Source of the DNA: Rhodoferax sp. | Lineage (GTDB): Bacteria > Pseudomonadota > Gammaproteobacteria > Burkholderiales > Burkholderiaceae_C | Direction of reading: 5' to 3' | Length of the DNA stretch: 59,014 nucleotides | Assembly (NCBI RefSeq): GCF_018063565.1 | Contig: NZ_JAGPBB010000013.1 | Span: forward strand, 1 to 59,014 | Part shown: positions 35,220-43,283 of the stretch, piece after piece | How the letters are laid out: every line of letters begins with the position of its first letter | Position numbering within the stretch: position 1 is the stretch's first letter | The notes under the pieces: model-generated | What the model was told of the DNA's origin: nothing | Database searches by the model: none | The model's input: only the letters and a program-made list of their open reading frames with translations | Made by a program: the position numbers and the translations under genes

Positions 35220-35802
35220 GTTGGGCCTCCTGTGCCTTTCTTTCCTGTTCCATGACGATGTTGTACGCATCTTTGGCAGCAGCCTGGTTGCCTTTGGCAA
35301 CCGCGCCCTTGAATTTCTGGTCAATGGCACGCTGTACCGCATCCAGCGAAATGAGTCCGCCCAAGGCGGCAAAAGCGCCCAGCAGGGGCATGTTGGGTAC
35401 CGGTCGGCCGACGTGTTTCAACGCCAGCTCCGTCGCCGGCACGGTCAACAAACGGTCGGGGCGAAACCCCTTGACAAACTCACCCAGGCCCATCTCGACA
35501 AAGCTGCGGGTGGTATTGATCAGGATGTAACCGTCCTTCTTCAGACCGCCAAACACGTCCACCTGATGCAACAGCGTCGGGTCCTGAATGATGATGGCGT
35601 CAGGCTGCATGATGGGCTCGCGCAACCTGATCTCTTTATCATCCATACGGCAAAAGGCCACCACCGGTGCACCGGTGCGCTCAGAGCCAAAACTTGGAAA
35701 TGCCTGTGCGTGTTTACCACCCAGAAACGCCGCGATCGACATCATCTCTGCGCCCGTGACCACGCCCTGGCCGCCCCGGCCATGGATTCGTACCTGAAAC
35801 AT
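35212..35802 (-). CDS. 2-oxoacid:acceptor oxidoreductase gamma subunit (PorG-like)
   Basis: 196 residues starting MFQVRIHGRGGQGVVTGAEMMS, with the family segments AFPSFGSERTGAPVVAFCR and LLGAFAALGGLISLDAV. The start has a GAGGGG site; the upstream frame to 35922 crosses the promoter region with the FNR-type box. First gene of a gamma-alpha-beta-FAD/Fd operon. Confidence 0.9.
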   Translation of the reverse strand: MFQVRIHGRGGQGVVTGAEMMSIAAFLGGKHAQAFPSFGSERTGAPVVAFCRMDDKEIRLREPIMQPDAIIIQDPTLLHQVDVFGGLKKDGYILINTTRSFVEMGLGEFVKGFRPDRLLTVPATELALKHVGRPVPNMPLLGAFAALGGLISLDAVQRAIDQKFKGAVAKGNQAAAKDAYNIVMEQERKAQEAQHA

Positions 35803-35898
35803 GATTTGCCCCTCAGTGATTGCGTTAGAACCGGGCACCATTGTGCACCCGGTGTTTTTTGAACAGGGCGAATGTTGATACGGCGGCAAATTTTGTAT

Positions 35899-35912
35899 TT
35901 GACTTGGATCAA
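35899..35912. promoter_or_regulatory. FNR/ANR-type box between por operon and hemerythrin gene
   Basis: TTGACTTGGATCAA matches the FNR consensus TTGAT-N4-ATCAA at nine of ten specified positions. It lies 97 bases upstream of the por gamma start and 113 bases upstream of the hemerythrin start, in a divergent gap. Oxygen-responsive control of both units is inferred. Confidence 0.6.
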
Positions 35913-36025
35913 CCTTTGACACTGTGCCGCCATCACATCAATGACTTTCATGATTCATGACTTACATCAACTCGGTTTCATCCGAGTTACCTATGCTCGC
36001 GACTTTTAACTTTGAAAGATGCCCA

Positions 36026-36535
36026 ATGCTCACCTTGCAATGGTCTGAAACGCTGGCGCTAGGCGTGCCCGCCATGGATGCCACCCATCGTGAATTTGTT
36101 GAACTGCTGGCCGACGTCGTCGCTGCCACCGACTCGGCCGTGTTAGACCTTTGGCATCAGCTGGTGGCGCACACCGATGAGCATTTTTCCCGTGAAGACC
36201 ATTGGATGAAAGAGACCGGCTTTTCCAGCACCAACTGTCACAGCACCCAGCACCAGGTGGTGTTGCAGGTCATGCGCGAAGGGGCAAGGCGAGGTGCGAC
36301 GGGAGAACTTGCGGTGGTTCGGCAGATGGCCGATGAGTTGGCGATCTGGTTTCCACACCACGCGCAAAGCATGGACGCCGCCCTGGCCCTGCACCTGCGT
36401 AGCGTGGGTTATGACGAACAGACCGGGCAGATCACGCTGCCCCAAGCCTTGCCACAAGGCAAGATCGAAGGCTGCCATGGCAACGACTGCGACAGCAACC
36501 CCACCCCAGCGCAACCGGAACTGGTGGCCGTTTGA
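36026..36535 (+). CDS. bacteriohemerythrin
   Basis: 169 residues. The diiron ligands are complete: His in DATHREFVELL, His and Glu in HTDEHFSREDHWM, two His in HSTQHQVVL, and His plus Asp in WFPHHAQSMDAAL. Such proteins bind O2 reversibly. The C-terminal tail carries CHGNDCDSN, an extra Cys pair not needed for the fold. ATG codons at 35957, 35993 and 36026 are possible; 36026 begins the conserved LTLQWSETLALGVPAMD. It diverges from an oxygen-sensitive 2-oxoacid oxidoreductase operon, which suggests O2 sensing or scavenging. Confidence 0.9.
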   Translation: MLTLQWSETLALGVPAMDATHREFVELLADVVAATDSAVLDLWHQLVAHTDEHFSREDHWMKETGFSSTNCHSTQHQVVLQVMREGARRGATGELAVVRQMADELAIWFPHHAQSMDAALALHLRSVGYDEQTGQITLPQALPQGKIEGCHGNDCDSNPTPAQPELVAV

Positions 36536-36549
36536 GCGTCAAAAAATTA

Positions 36550-36594
36550 TTTTTTATAGCATAAACTCTATGCCATATAAGCGCTAAAGACCAT
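36550..36594 (+). repeat. dispersed repeat, copy after the hemerythrin gene
   Basis: TTTTTTATAGCATAAA, then TATAAGCGCTAAAGACC. It separates the convergent hemerythrin and serine hydrolase genes. Confidence 0.5.
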
Positions 36595-36607
36595 TCTCAT
36601 TCAAACT

Positions 36608-37798
36608 TCAGTCCATTACAGCGGCATACACCAGATCGCGAAACAACATCCGGAAATGCTCGCGCTGGTTGGGTGCCTGCAACATCAGGCAAGCCAGCAG
36701 GTTCAGGCTTGGGTCGACAAAAAACGTGGTGCCTGCGAGCCCTCCCCAAAAATAGGTGCCGGGAGAGCCAGGTACCGGCGCCACACCCAGTTGTTTGCGA
36801 ACAGCAAAACCCAGGCCAAAACCGTGGCCTGGTGGCAACAGCGACTGGGATCCGCCGCTTGCCACCGGAATATCTCCCAAATGGTCCGTGGTCATGAAGT
36901 CGACCGTGCGCGAGCCCAATAGCCGGACCCCGTCCAGTTCACCCCGATTGAGCAAACATTGCAAGAATCTGGCGTAGTCGCGTGCAGTTGACACCAAACC
37001 GCCCCCCCCCGAAGCCAGCGCGGCATCGGTGCGCACATCGATCACCCGCATTTGGACACCCCCCTCGGGGTCTCGCGCGAAAGGCTCAGCAATATGGTCG
37101 TGAAAGTGCTTCGGCACATTGAACCCGGTATCGGGCATACGCAGGGGATCAAAAATTCGCTCTGCCAGAAACTCCTGCAGTGTCTGTCCGGACACCACCT
37201 CGACCACCCGCCCCAGCACATCGGTGGCCCTGCTGTACTCGAATGTCGTGCCCGGCTCAAACATCAGGGGAATCCCCGCGAGCTGCCGGGTGAAATCGGC
37301 CAGACTGCGCTCGCGAGAGTTCAAGCGCAACTGGCTGTACTGGCGTTGCACCGTGCCACTACCCAAAAACTCGTAGGTCATACCGGCCGTGTGGCGCAAC
37401 AAGTCATGCAGGGTCGCCGCGCGTTTGACCGGCTGCAGACGCAACTCGCCATCCACTGACAGCGCGACCTGCTGCGCACCAAACTCGGGCAAATATTTGG
37501 CCACCGGGTCTGCCAGCAGAAGACGCCCTTCCTCCATCAGCATCATGGCAGCCACCGACATGATGGGTTTGGTCATTGAGTAAATGCGAAACCGCGCATC
37601 CCGGTGCATGGCCTCACCGGTGTCTGGATTCAAGTAACCCACGCTGTCGAACAAGGCCAGTTGGCCATGCCGTGCCACCAAAGCCACCGCACCGGGCAGA
37701 CGTTTGCGGGCCACCTCGTCCTGCAGCACCGTCATCAAGCGTTTGAGGCGGTCACGGTTCAAACCCAGTTTTTCGGGGTTTACCTCTGTCAATGTCAT
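36608..37798 (-). CDS. serine hydrolase, class C beta-lactamase/esterase type
   Basis: 396 residues. Catalytic Ser-x-x-Lys in RIYSMTKPIMSVAAMM, Tyr in TFEYSRATDVLG and a late HGFGLGFAV segment in place of the KTG box. This pattern is that of EstB-type esterases or PBP-like hydrolases. No signal peptide is visible, so a cytoplasmic esterase is more likely than a periplasmic beta-lactamase. Confidence 0.85.
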   Translation of the reverse strand: MTLTEVNPEKLGLNRDRLKRLMTVLQDEVARKRLPGAVALVARHGQLALFDSVGYLNPDTGEAMHRDARFRIYSMTKPIMSVAAMMLMEEGRLLLADPVAKYLPEFGAQQVALSVDGELRLQPVKRAATLHDLLRHTAGMTYEFLGSGTVQRQYSQLRLNSRERSLADFTRQLAGIPLMFEPGTTFEYSRATDVLGRVVEVVSGQTLQEFLAERIFDPLRMPDTGFNVPKHFHDHIAEPFARDPEGGVQMRVIDVRTDAALASGGGGLVSTARDYARFLQCLLNRGELDGVRLLGSRTVDFMTTDHLGDIPVASGGSQSLLPPGHGFGLGFAVRKQLGVAPVPGSPGTYFWGGLAGTTFFVDPSLNLLACLMLQAPNQREHFRMLFRDLVYAAVMD

Positions 37799-37829
37799 GG
37801 CTTCACCTGTATAAAAACATCACCCTCAA

Positions 37830-38690
37830 TCAGGGATCCTGGTGGTAATGCGGCAATGACGCACCGCAGTTCCGGCAGAAATTTGCGTTGGGCATATGAC
37901 CTTCTGTCAGGCACTCCTGGCAGGTTCGGGTCGTCACGGGCGCCTTGCGTGCATAGCTCATCTCAGCGGTCACAATACCGGTGGGCACCGCCAGGGTACC
38001 CCACCCCACCAGCATCATGGCCGATGCAATCAGTCGCCCCAAGTCAGTTTTGGGCGTGATGTCGCCAAAGCCAACCGTCGTCATGGTGGTGATGGCCCAG
38101 TAAACCCCGATCGGGATACTGGTGAATCCGTTGGCCGGACCTTCGACCACATACATCAATGTGCCCATCACCAGCACAATCATCATCACCGCAACCAGAA
38201 ACACCATGACCTTGCGTCGACTGGCACGCAGGGCCTGCCCAATGGCCTGGTACTCGGAGACATACGCCGTCAACTTGAAAATACGAAACACCCGCAGCAA
38301 ACGCAAAATGCGCACGTCAATCAGCGCACTGACCTCCGGCACCAAGAGCGCCAGATAGGTTGGCAACAAGGCCAGCAAATCAATCAAACCATAAAAACTC
38401 AGCGCGTACTGAAGAGGGTGTCGCACACACGTCAGGCGTGCCACGTACTCAACCGTAAAGATCAGGGTGAACAGCCACTCCAGCCCCGTAAAAACCATGT
38501 GATAGTTCTGCGCCAGACTTTGCACGCTGTCGGCAATCACCACCGCCACGCTGGCCAGGATGATGACAATCAGCCACTGATCAAACAATCGACCGGCACG
38601 TGTGTCCGCCTCAAAAATGATGGTGTAGAGGGCCAGACGTACCCCTCTGAGTGGTTTTCCCAAGCACTCTGCCTTTGGCGAGGGCATCAT
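37830..38690 (-). CDS. voltage-gated potassium channel-like protein with C-terminal zinc ribbon
   Basis: 286 residues. Six-helix Kv-type layout: S4-like RILRLLRVFRIFKL with spaced Arg at residues about 127-140, pore and selectivity filter TTMTTVGFGD near 205, then S6. The C-terminal 30 residues hold CQECLTEGHMPNANFCRNCG, a four-Cys zinc ribbon. The start lies 23 bases upstream of the sigma-54 promoter of the divergent transporter operon. The ribbon is unusual for the family and may report a ligand or partner. Confidence 0.88.
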   Translation of the reverse strand: MMPSPKAECLGKPLRGVRLALYTIIFEADTRAGRLFDQWLIVIILASVAVVIADSVQSLAQNYHMVFTGLEWLFTLIFTVEYVARLTCVRHPLQYALSFYGLIDLLALLPTYLALLVPEVSALIDVRILRLLRVFRIFKLTAYVSEYQAIGQALRASRRKVMVFLVAVMMIVLVMGTLMYVVEGPANGFTSIPIGVYWAITTMTTVGFGDITPKTDLGRLIASAMMLVGWGTLAVPTGIVTAEMSYARKAPVTTRTCQECLTEGHMPNANFCRNCGASLPHYHQDP

Positions 38691-38712
38691 GAACCCCCGT
38701 CCAAATCACCAT

Positions 38713-38728
38713 TGGCACGTTTAGTGCT
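38713..38728 (+). promoter_or_regulatory. sigma-54 promoter of the amino-acid ABC transporter operon
   Basis: TTGGCACGTTTAGTGC: the -24 element TGGCACG is perfect and GC lies exactly ten bases after GG, as needed for the -12 element (GTGC for TTGC). It lies about 170 bases upstream of the binding-protein start. NtrC-dependent control would fit an amino-acid importer. Confidence 0.7.
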
Positions 38729-38836
38729 AGAAAAACAAGCGTGCGTTTGATGAATCAGGCTATAAGTAAAAAGCATAAAGTTCAAGAGTAAACCCGGATG
38801 CAAGCTGGCGAACACCACTGTTACAGTCCGATTCTT

Positions 38837-38861
38837 GATGAATTTTTGGCCTTGATTCATC
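38837..38861. promoter_or_regulatory. inverted repeat in the leader of the transporter operon
   Basis: GATGAAT and ATTCATC are perfect arms 11 bases apart. TTGATGAAT also occurs about 90 bases further upstream (near 38748). Being downstream of the sigma-54 promoter, it could be a repressor site or an RNA element. Confidence 0.35.
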
Positions 38862-38896
38862 TTTGATCAAAATTTTCTTAACTGGAGTTACTTCAA

Positions 38897-39931
38897 ATGC
38901 GTTTTAGCAGTCTCAAAACTCTCGCTGTCGTTGCAGCCGCTTTCGGAACCCTGGCAACCCTGCCCGCCCATGCCGGCAAAACACTGGATGGCATCAAAGC
39001 CCGCGGACAGGTCATCTGTGGGGCCAATACCGGTCTGGCCGGTTTTAGCGCTGCCGATTCAGCCGGCAAATGGACTGGTCTGGACGTGGACATTTGCCGT
39101 GCGCTGGCTGCTGCCACACTGGGGGACGCCGAGAAAGTCAAGTATGTCCCCCTCAACGCACAACAACGGTTTACCGCGCTGCAGTCGGGTGAGGTGGACG
39201 TGTTGTCACGCAACACCACGTTCACACTGACGCGCGATGCTTCGCTGGGTTTGAATCAGACGGCGGTCACCTACTATGATGGTCAGGGCTTCATGGTGCC
39301 CGTGAAAAGCAAGATCAAGAGCGCCAAGCAGCTCAAAGGGCAAACCGTGTGCGTGCAGTCCGGCACCACCACCGAGAAAAACCTGACTGACTACTCCAAG
39401 GCGGCTGGCCTGGGCATCAAGCCGGTCGTTTTTGAGCAGTTGGAGGCCGCCGAGAATGCCTATTTCACGGGCCGTTGCATTGCGTACACCACCGACGCCT
39501 CAGGCCTTGCTTCCACCCGCAACAAGGTTGCCAAGGTACCTGGTGACCACATCATCCTGCCCGAACTGATTTCCAAAGAACCCCTTGGCCCAATGGTTCG
39601 CCGCGGCGACGACGAGTGGTTTGCCATCGTCAAATGGGTGATTTATGGTCTGCTGGAAGCCGAGGAATATGGCATCACCCAAGCCAATGTTGACTCGCTC
39701 AAGACCAGCAGCACGGACCCTGTGGTCAAACGGATTCTGGGTACCTCTGAAGACACCGGCAAACTCCTGGGCCTGGACAAAGAGTGGATGGCGCGTGCCG
39801 TCAAGGCCACCGGTAACTATGGCGAGATCTTTGAGCGCAACGTGGGACCCAAGTCGCCACTGGGCTTGCCCCGCGGCGTCAACAACCAGTGGAACAACGG
39901 CGGCCTGATGTACGCCTACCCGGTTCGTTAA
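38897..39931 (+). CDS. aapJ: general L-amino acid ABC transporter substrate-binding protein
   Basis: 344 residues. Signal peptide MRFSSLKTLAVVAAAFGTLATLPAHA, then the family-3 solute-binding fold with GQVICGANTGLAGFS, GLDVDICRALAAA, LNAQQRFTALQSGEVD and GTTTEKNL. Longer than ordinary polar amino-acid binders and matching AapJ/BztA. First gene of a complete four-gene operon behind a sigma-54 promoter. Confidence 0.92.
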   Translation: MRFSSLKTLAVVAAAFGTLATLPAHAGKTLDGIKARGQVICGANTGLAGFSAADSAGKWTGLDVDICRALAAATLGDAEKVKYVPLNAQQRFTALQSGEVDVLSRNTTFTLTRDASLGLNQTAVTYYDGQGFMVPVKSKIKSAKQLKGQTVCVQSGTTTEKNLTDYSKAAGLGIKPVVFEQLEAAENAYFTGRCIAYTTDASGLASTRNKVAKVPGDHIILPELISKEPLGPMVRRGDDEWFAIVKWVIYGLLEAEEYGITQANVDSLKTSSTDPVVKRILGTSEDTGKLLGLDKEWMARAVKATGNYGEIFERNVGPKSPLGLPRGVNNQWNNGGLMYAYPVR

Positions 39932-40055
39932 ACCAGTCGAGCGCTAGCGCTGCGCCGCCTGACTTCGCTGACGCGAATCACGCGGCGCTCTTTTTTGAAC
40001 ATCCCTGCGTTGAAGACGTGTGTCCCATTCAAGCGCCCATCGGGCGAGCCTCACG

Positions 40056-41231
40056 ATGACTCCAGACGTTCCACCCAAAAAAAACAACTGGTCCTGGCGT
40101 AGTCAGGCCTTTCGCGGCCTGATTTACCAGGTGCTGGCCATGGTGGCCATCGTCAGCGTGGCGTGGTTCCTCGCGCATAACACGCTGGTGAACATGAAAG
40201 CCCGCGGCATCCAGAGCGGCTTTGACTTCCTGATGCAGGCAGCCGGTTTTGATATTGGTGAGAGCCTGTACCCCTTCGATTCGGAACAGCCCTACTTGCA
40301 GGCCTTTCTGGTCGGCGTGACCAACACCTTGCGGGTGGCGGTGTTAGGCATCATTCTGGCCACTGTTCTGGGCACCATTCTGGGTGTTGGTCGCTTCTCG
40401 CGCAACGCTTTGGTGCGTGGGCTGTGTCTGACCTACGTGGAGTTCTTCCGTAACATTCCGGTTCTGTTGCAACTCTTGCTTTGGTATGTCATTTTGACCG
40501 AAGTACTGCCTAGCGCTGACCATGCATGGACTGTTGGCTCCTTTTTTCTGAGCAAAGGTGGTTTGAATTACCCGATTCCGATCTGGGCAACCGGCCATTT
40601 GTGGGCACTGGCCGGGCTGGTGGTCGGCGTGGTGCTGATCTGGCCCTATCGACGCTGGGCTCGCAAGCAGTTCGAGACCACCGGCAAACTCCGCAGTGTG
40701 TTCTGGGTTCCAGTGCTGCTGGTGGTGATCTGCAGCTTGGCTGGCTGGGCGCTGGGTGGAGCCCCAACGGCGCTGAACAGTCCGATCAAGGGTGACTTTT
40801 CCATTGAAAACGGTGGCGCTTTAACCCCCGAATTTTTGGCAGTCCTGCTTGGACTCACACTCTATACAGCAGCGTTCATCGCTGAAGTGGTGCGCGGTGG
40901 CATCCAGTCGGTGCCGCGTGGCCAGGGTGAAGCAGCCTCCGCACTTGGACTGACGCGCCAACAGGAGATGCGACTGGTGATGTTGCCGCAAGCGCTGCGG
41001 GTGATCATTCCGCCGCTGACCAATCAATACCTGAACCTGACCAAGAACTCCTCGCTGGCTGTGGCAATCGGTTACCCGGATGTGGTGTCGATCGCCAATA
41101 CCGCGCTCAACCAGACCGGTCGTGCGGTGGAGTGTATTTCCATCGTGATGCTGGTGTACCTGACCACCTCGTTGGGTACATCCATTTTGATGAACTGGTA
41201 CAACAGTCGCGCTGCCATCAAGGAACGTTGA
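40056..41231 (+). CDS. aapQ: general L-amino acid ABC transporter permease (AapQ/BztB)
   Basis: 391 residues. Membrane protein with the long central insertion typical of AapQ/BztB and the ABC permease EAA-type motif (GEAASALGLTRQQEMRLVMLPQALRVIIPPL) near the C-terminus. Another ATP-type start exists at 40020 (GTG); the ATG at 40056 is preferred. The downstream permease gene starts 13 bases later. Confidence 0.92.
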   Translation: MTPDVPPKKNNWSWRSQAFRGLIYQVLAMVAIVSVAWFLAHNTLVNMKARGIQSGFDFLMQAAGFDIGESLYPFDSEQPYLQAFLVGVTNTLRVAVLGIILATVLGTILGVGRFSRNALVRGLCLTYVEFFRNIPVLLQLLLWYVILTEVLPSADHAWTVGSFFLSKGGLNYPIPIWATGHLWALAGLVVGVVLIWPYRRWARKQFETTGKLRSVFWVPVLLVVICSLAGWALGGAPTALNSPIKGDFSIENGGALTPEFLAVLLGLTLYTAAFIAEVVRGGIQSVPRGQGEAASALGLTRQQEMRLVMLPQALRVIIPPLTNQYLNLTKNSSLAVAIGYPDVVSIANTALNQTGRAVECISIVMLVYLTTSLGTSILMNWYNSRAAIKER

Positions 41232-41244
41232 GGACACCCTGCAC

Positions 41245-42348
41245 ATGAACGCAACGATTTTTCAACCGATTCCTGCGCGCCCGGCCCCGGTGAACACCGA
41301 GGGTCCGGTGGCGTGGGTCAAAGCCAATTTGTTGGGCGACTGGAAGACCACGCTGTCCACCCTGTTGATCGGCGCCATCCTGCTGTGGTATGTGCCCCAG
41401 ATCCTGAATTGGGCACTCTTTTCCGCCAGTTGGCGTCCCAACTATGACGCATGTCGTGTCGACGGCGTCGGTGCCTGCTGGGGTGTGGTGGCCGAGAAGT
41501 ACCGGTTGATCATTTTTGGTCGCTATCCGTTTGAAGAGCAGTGGCGTCCGCTGGTGGCAACCCTGCTGCTGACCAGTTTGCTGGTGGCGAGTTGTGTCCG
41601 CATGTTTTGGAAACCCTGGTTGCCTCTGTTGTGGCTGGGTGTCCTGGCCATATTCTTTGTACTGATGTATGGCAAGATTTTGGGCTTGACCCAAGTTGAC
41701 ACTGACCGATGGGGTGGCCTGCCGCTCACCATTCTGCTGGCGTCTCTGTCGCTGGTGCTGTGTTTTCCGATAGCGCTGCTGGTGGCTTTGGGTCGGCGCT
41801 CCAAGTTGCCAGCGATTCGCAGTTTTTGTACCATTTACGTCGAACTGATACGCGGCGTGCCGTTGATCTCAGTGCTGTTCATGGCCTCGTTCATGTTCCC
41901 GTTGTTTATGCCGCAGGGCACGCAGATCGACGTTTTGCTGCGCGTGCTGGTGGGTATCACCTTGTTTGCGGCGGCGTATATGGCGGAGGTCATACGGGGT
42001 GGCTTGCAGGCCATTCCCAAAGGGCAAGTGGAAGCGGCGGCAACGCTGGGGCTGTCGTACTGGCAAACCCAGCGCATGATTGTCCTGCCACAGGCTTTGG
42101 CCATGGTGGTGCCAGGCATCATGAATAACTTTATCTCCACCTTCAAGGACACCTCACTGGTCACCATCGTCAGCCTTTACGAGTTGACCGGTGCCATGAA
42201 GCTGGCACTGAACTCAGACGCCAACTGGCGTCCGTTCATCATGGAGGGCTACTTTTTTATCGCCCTGATCTACTTTGTGTTCTGCTTCTCCATGTCGCGT
42301 TACAGCCATTGGGTGGAAAAGCAGGTCAACAAGAGCAAATTGCGATAA
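41245..42348 (+). CDS. aapM: general L-amino acid ABC transporter permease (AapM/BztC)
   Basis: 367 residues. Second permease of the heterodimer, with the coupling loop GQVEAAATLGLSYWQTQRMIVLPQALAMVVPGIMNNF and a large N-terminal extension (EGPVAWVKANLLGDWKTTLST). It forms the channel with the preceding gene product. Same direction, 13-base gap. Confidence 0.92.
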   Translation: MNATIFQPIPARPAPVNTEGPVAWVKANLLGDWKTTLSTLLIGAILLWYVPQILNWALFSASWRPNYDACRVDGVGACWGVVAEKYRLIIFGRYPFEEQWRPLVATLLLTSLLVASCVRMFWKPWLPLLWLGVLAIFFVLMYGKILGLTQVDTDRWGGLPLTILLASLSLVLCFPIALLVALGRRSKLPAIRSFCTIYVELIRGVPLISVLFMASFMFPLFMPQGTQIDVLLRVLVGITLFAAAYMAEVIRGGLQAIPKGQVEAAATLGLSYWQTQRMIVLPQALAMVVPGIMNNFISTFKDTSLVTIVSLYELTGAMKLALNSDANWRPFIMEGYFFIALIYFVFCFSMSRYSHWVEKQVNKSKLR

Positions 42349-42421
42349 CTTGCGGGACAGTCCATCGTTGGCGAAGCCCATTGGCGCTGTCATCCACTGA
42401 TCAAAACAACCATTCATCACC

Positions 42422-43180
42422 ATGGCAGACACCAAGACAACCTCCCCCATCATCACCTTTGACAAGGTCAACAAATGGTACGGCAACAACTTCCATGTGT
42501 TGCGCGACATTGATCTGAGCGTTGCCAAAGGTGAACGCATTGTGATCTGTGGCCCGTCCGGTTCGGGCAAGTCAACACTGATCCGTTGCATCAACCGGCT
42601 TGAAGAGCACCAGCAGGGTCACCTGATCGTCGATGGGGTCGAACTGACCGACGACGTCAAGGCGATCGACCAGGTGCGTAAAGAAGTGGGGATGGTGTTT
42701 CAGCAATTCAACCTGTTTCCGCATTTGACAGTGCTGGAGAACCTGACGCTGTCGCCCATGTGGGTTGGCAAGATGCCCAAAAAAGAGGCCGAGGAGAAGG
42801 CCATGGTGCAGCTCAAGCGGGTGCGTATCGCTGAACAGGCCGGCAAATACCCGCTGCAGCTGTCCGGGGGGCAGCAGCAACGGGTGGCCATCGCGCGCGC
42901 CCTGTGTCTCAAGCCCAAGATCATGCTGTTTGACGAGCCCACCAGCGCGCTCGACCCAGAAATGATCAAGGAAGTGCTCGACGTGATGATTGCCATGGCC
43001 GATGAGGGCATCACCATGCTGTGTGTGACCCACGAGATGGGTTTTGCCAAAGCCGTGGCGGATCGGGTGATTTTTATGGACCATGGGCAGATCGTCGAAC
43101 AGAACAACCCGCACGACTTCTTCAATAACCCGCAAAGCGACCGCAGCAAGGACTTTTTGTCGAAGATTCTTGGCCATTGA
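42422..43180 (+). CDS. aapP: general L-amino acid ABC transporter ATP-binding protein (AapP/BztD)
   Basis: 252 residues. Walker [20 protein letters not shown]-loop [10 protein letters not shown], signature [15 protein letters not shown], Walker [15 protein letters not shown] and switch His in [19 protein letters not shown]. Intact energising subunit; in contrast to the ATPase at 114, its Walker B keeps the normal DEPTSALD. Last gene of the operon. Confidence 0.95.
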   Translation: MADTKTTSPIITFDKVNKWYGNNFHVLRDIDLSVAKGERIVICGPSGSGKSTLIRCINRLEEHQQGHLIVDGVELTDDVKAIDQVRKEVGMVFQQFNLFPHLTVLENLTLSPMWVGKMPKKEAEEKAMVQLKRVRIAEQAGKYPLQLSGGQQQRVAIARALCLKPKIMLFDEPTSALDPEMIKEVLDVMIAMADEGITMLCVTHEMGFAKAVADRVIFMDHGQIVEQNNPHDFFNNPQSDRSKDFLSKILGH

Positions 43181-43212
43181 CCTGTTCAAGGTGCAACACC
43201 CAGAACAATTCA

Positions 43213-43260
43213 GGAGCTACGAACCGTTGCGATGATTGGGCTAGAGGCCTTTTTCATCAT
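43213..43260 (+). repeat. dispersed repeat, copy after aapP
   Basis: GAGCTACGAACC, then ATTGGGCTAGAGGCCTTTTT. It fills much of the 103-base gap between the transporter operon and the multicopper-oxidase-fold gene. Confidence 0.6.
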
Positions 43261-43283
43261 CAATTGTGGTCTGTTCGTCCTGC

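Noticed and set aside
38851-38872. FNR box before aapJ (TTGATTCATCTTTGATCAA)
   Set aside because: Half-sites are not four bases apart; the TTTGATCAAA palindrome alone is too common in AT-rich leaders.
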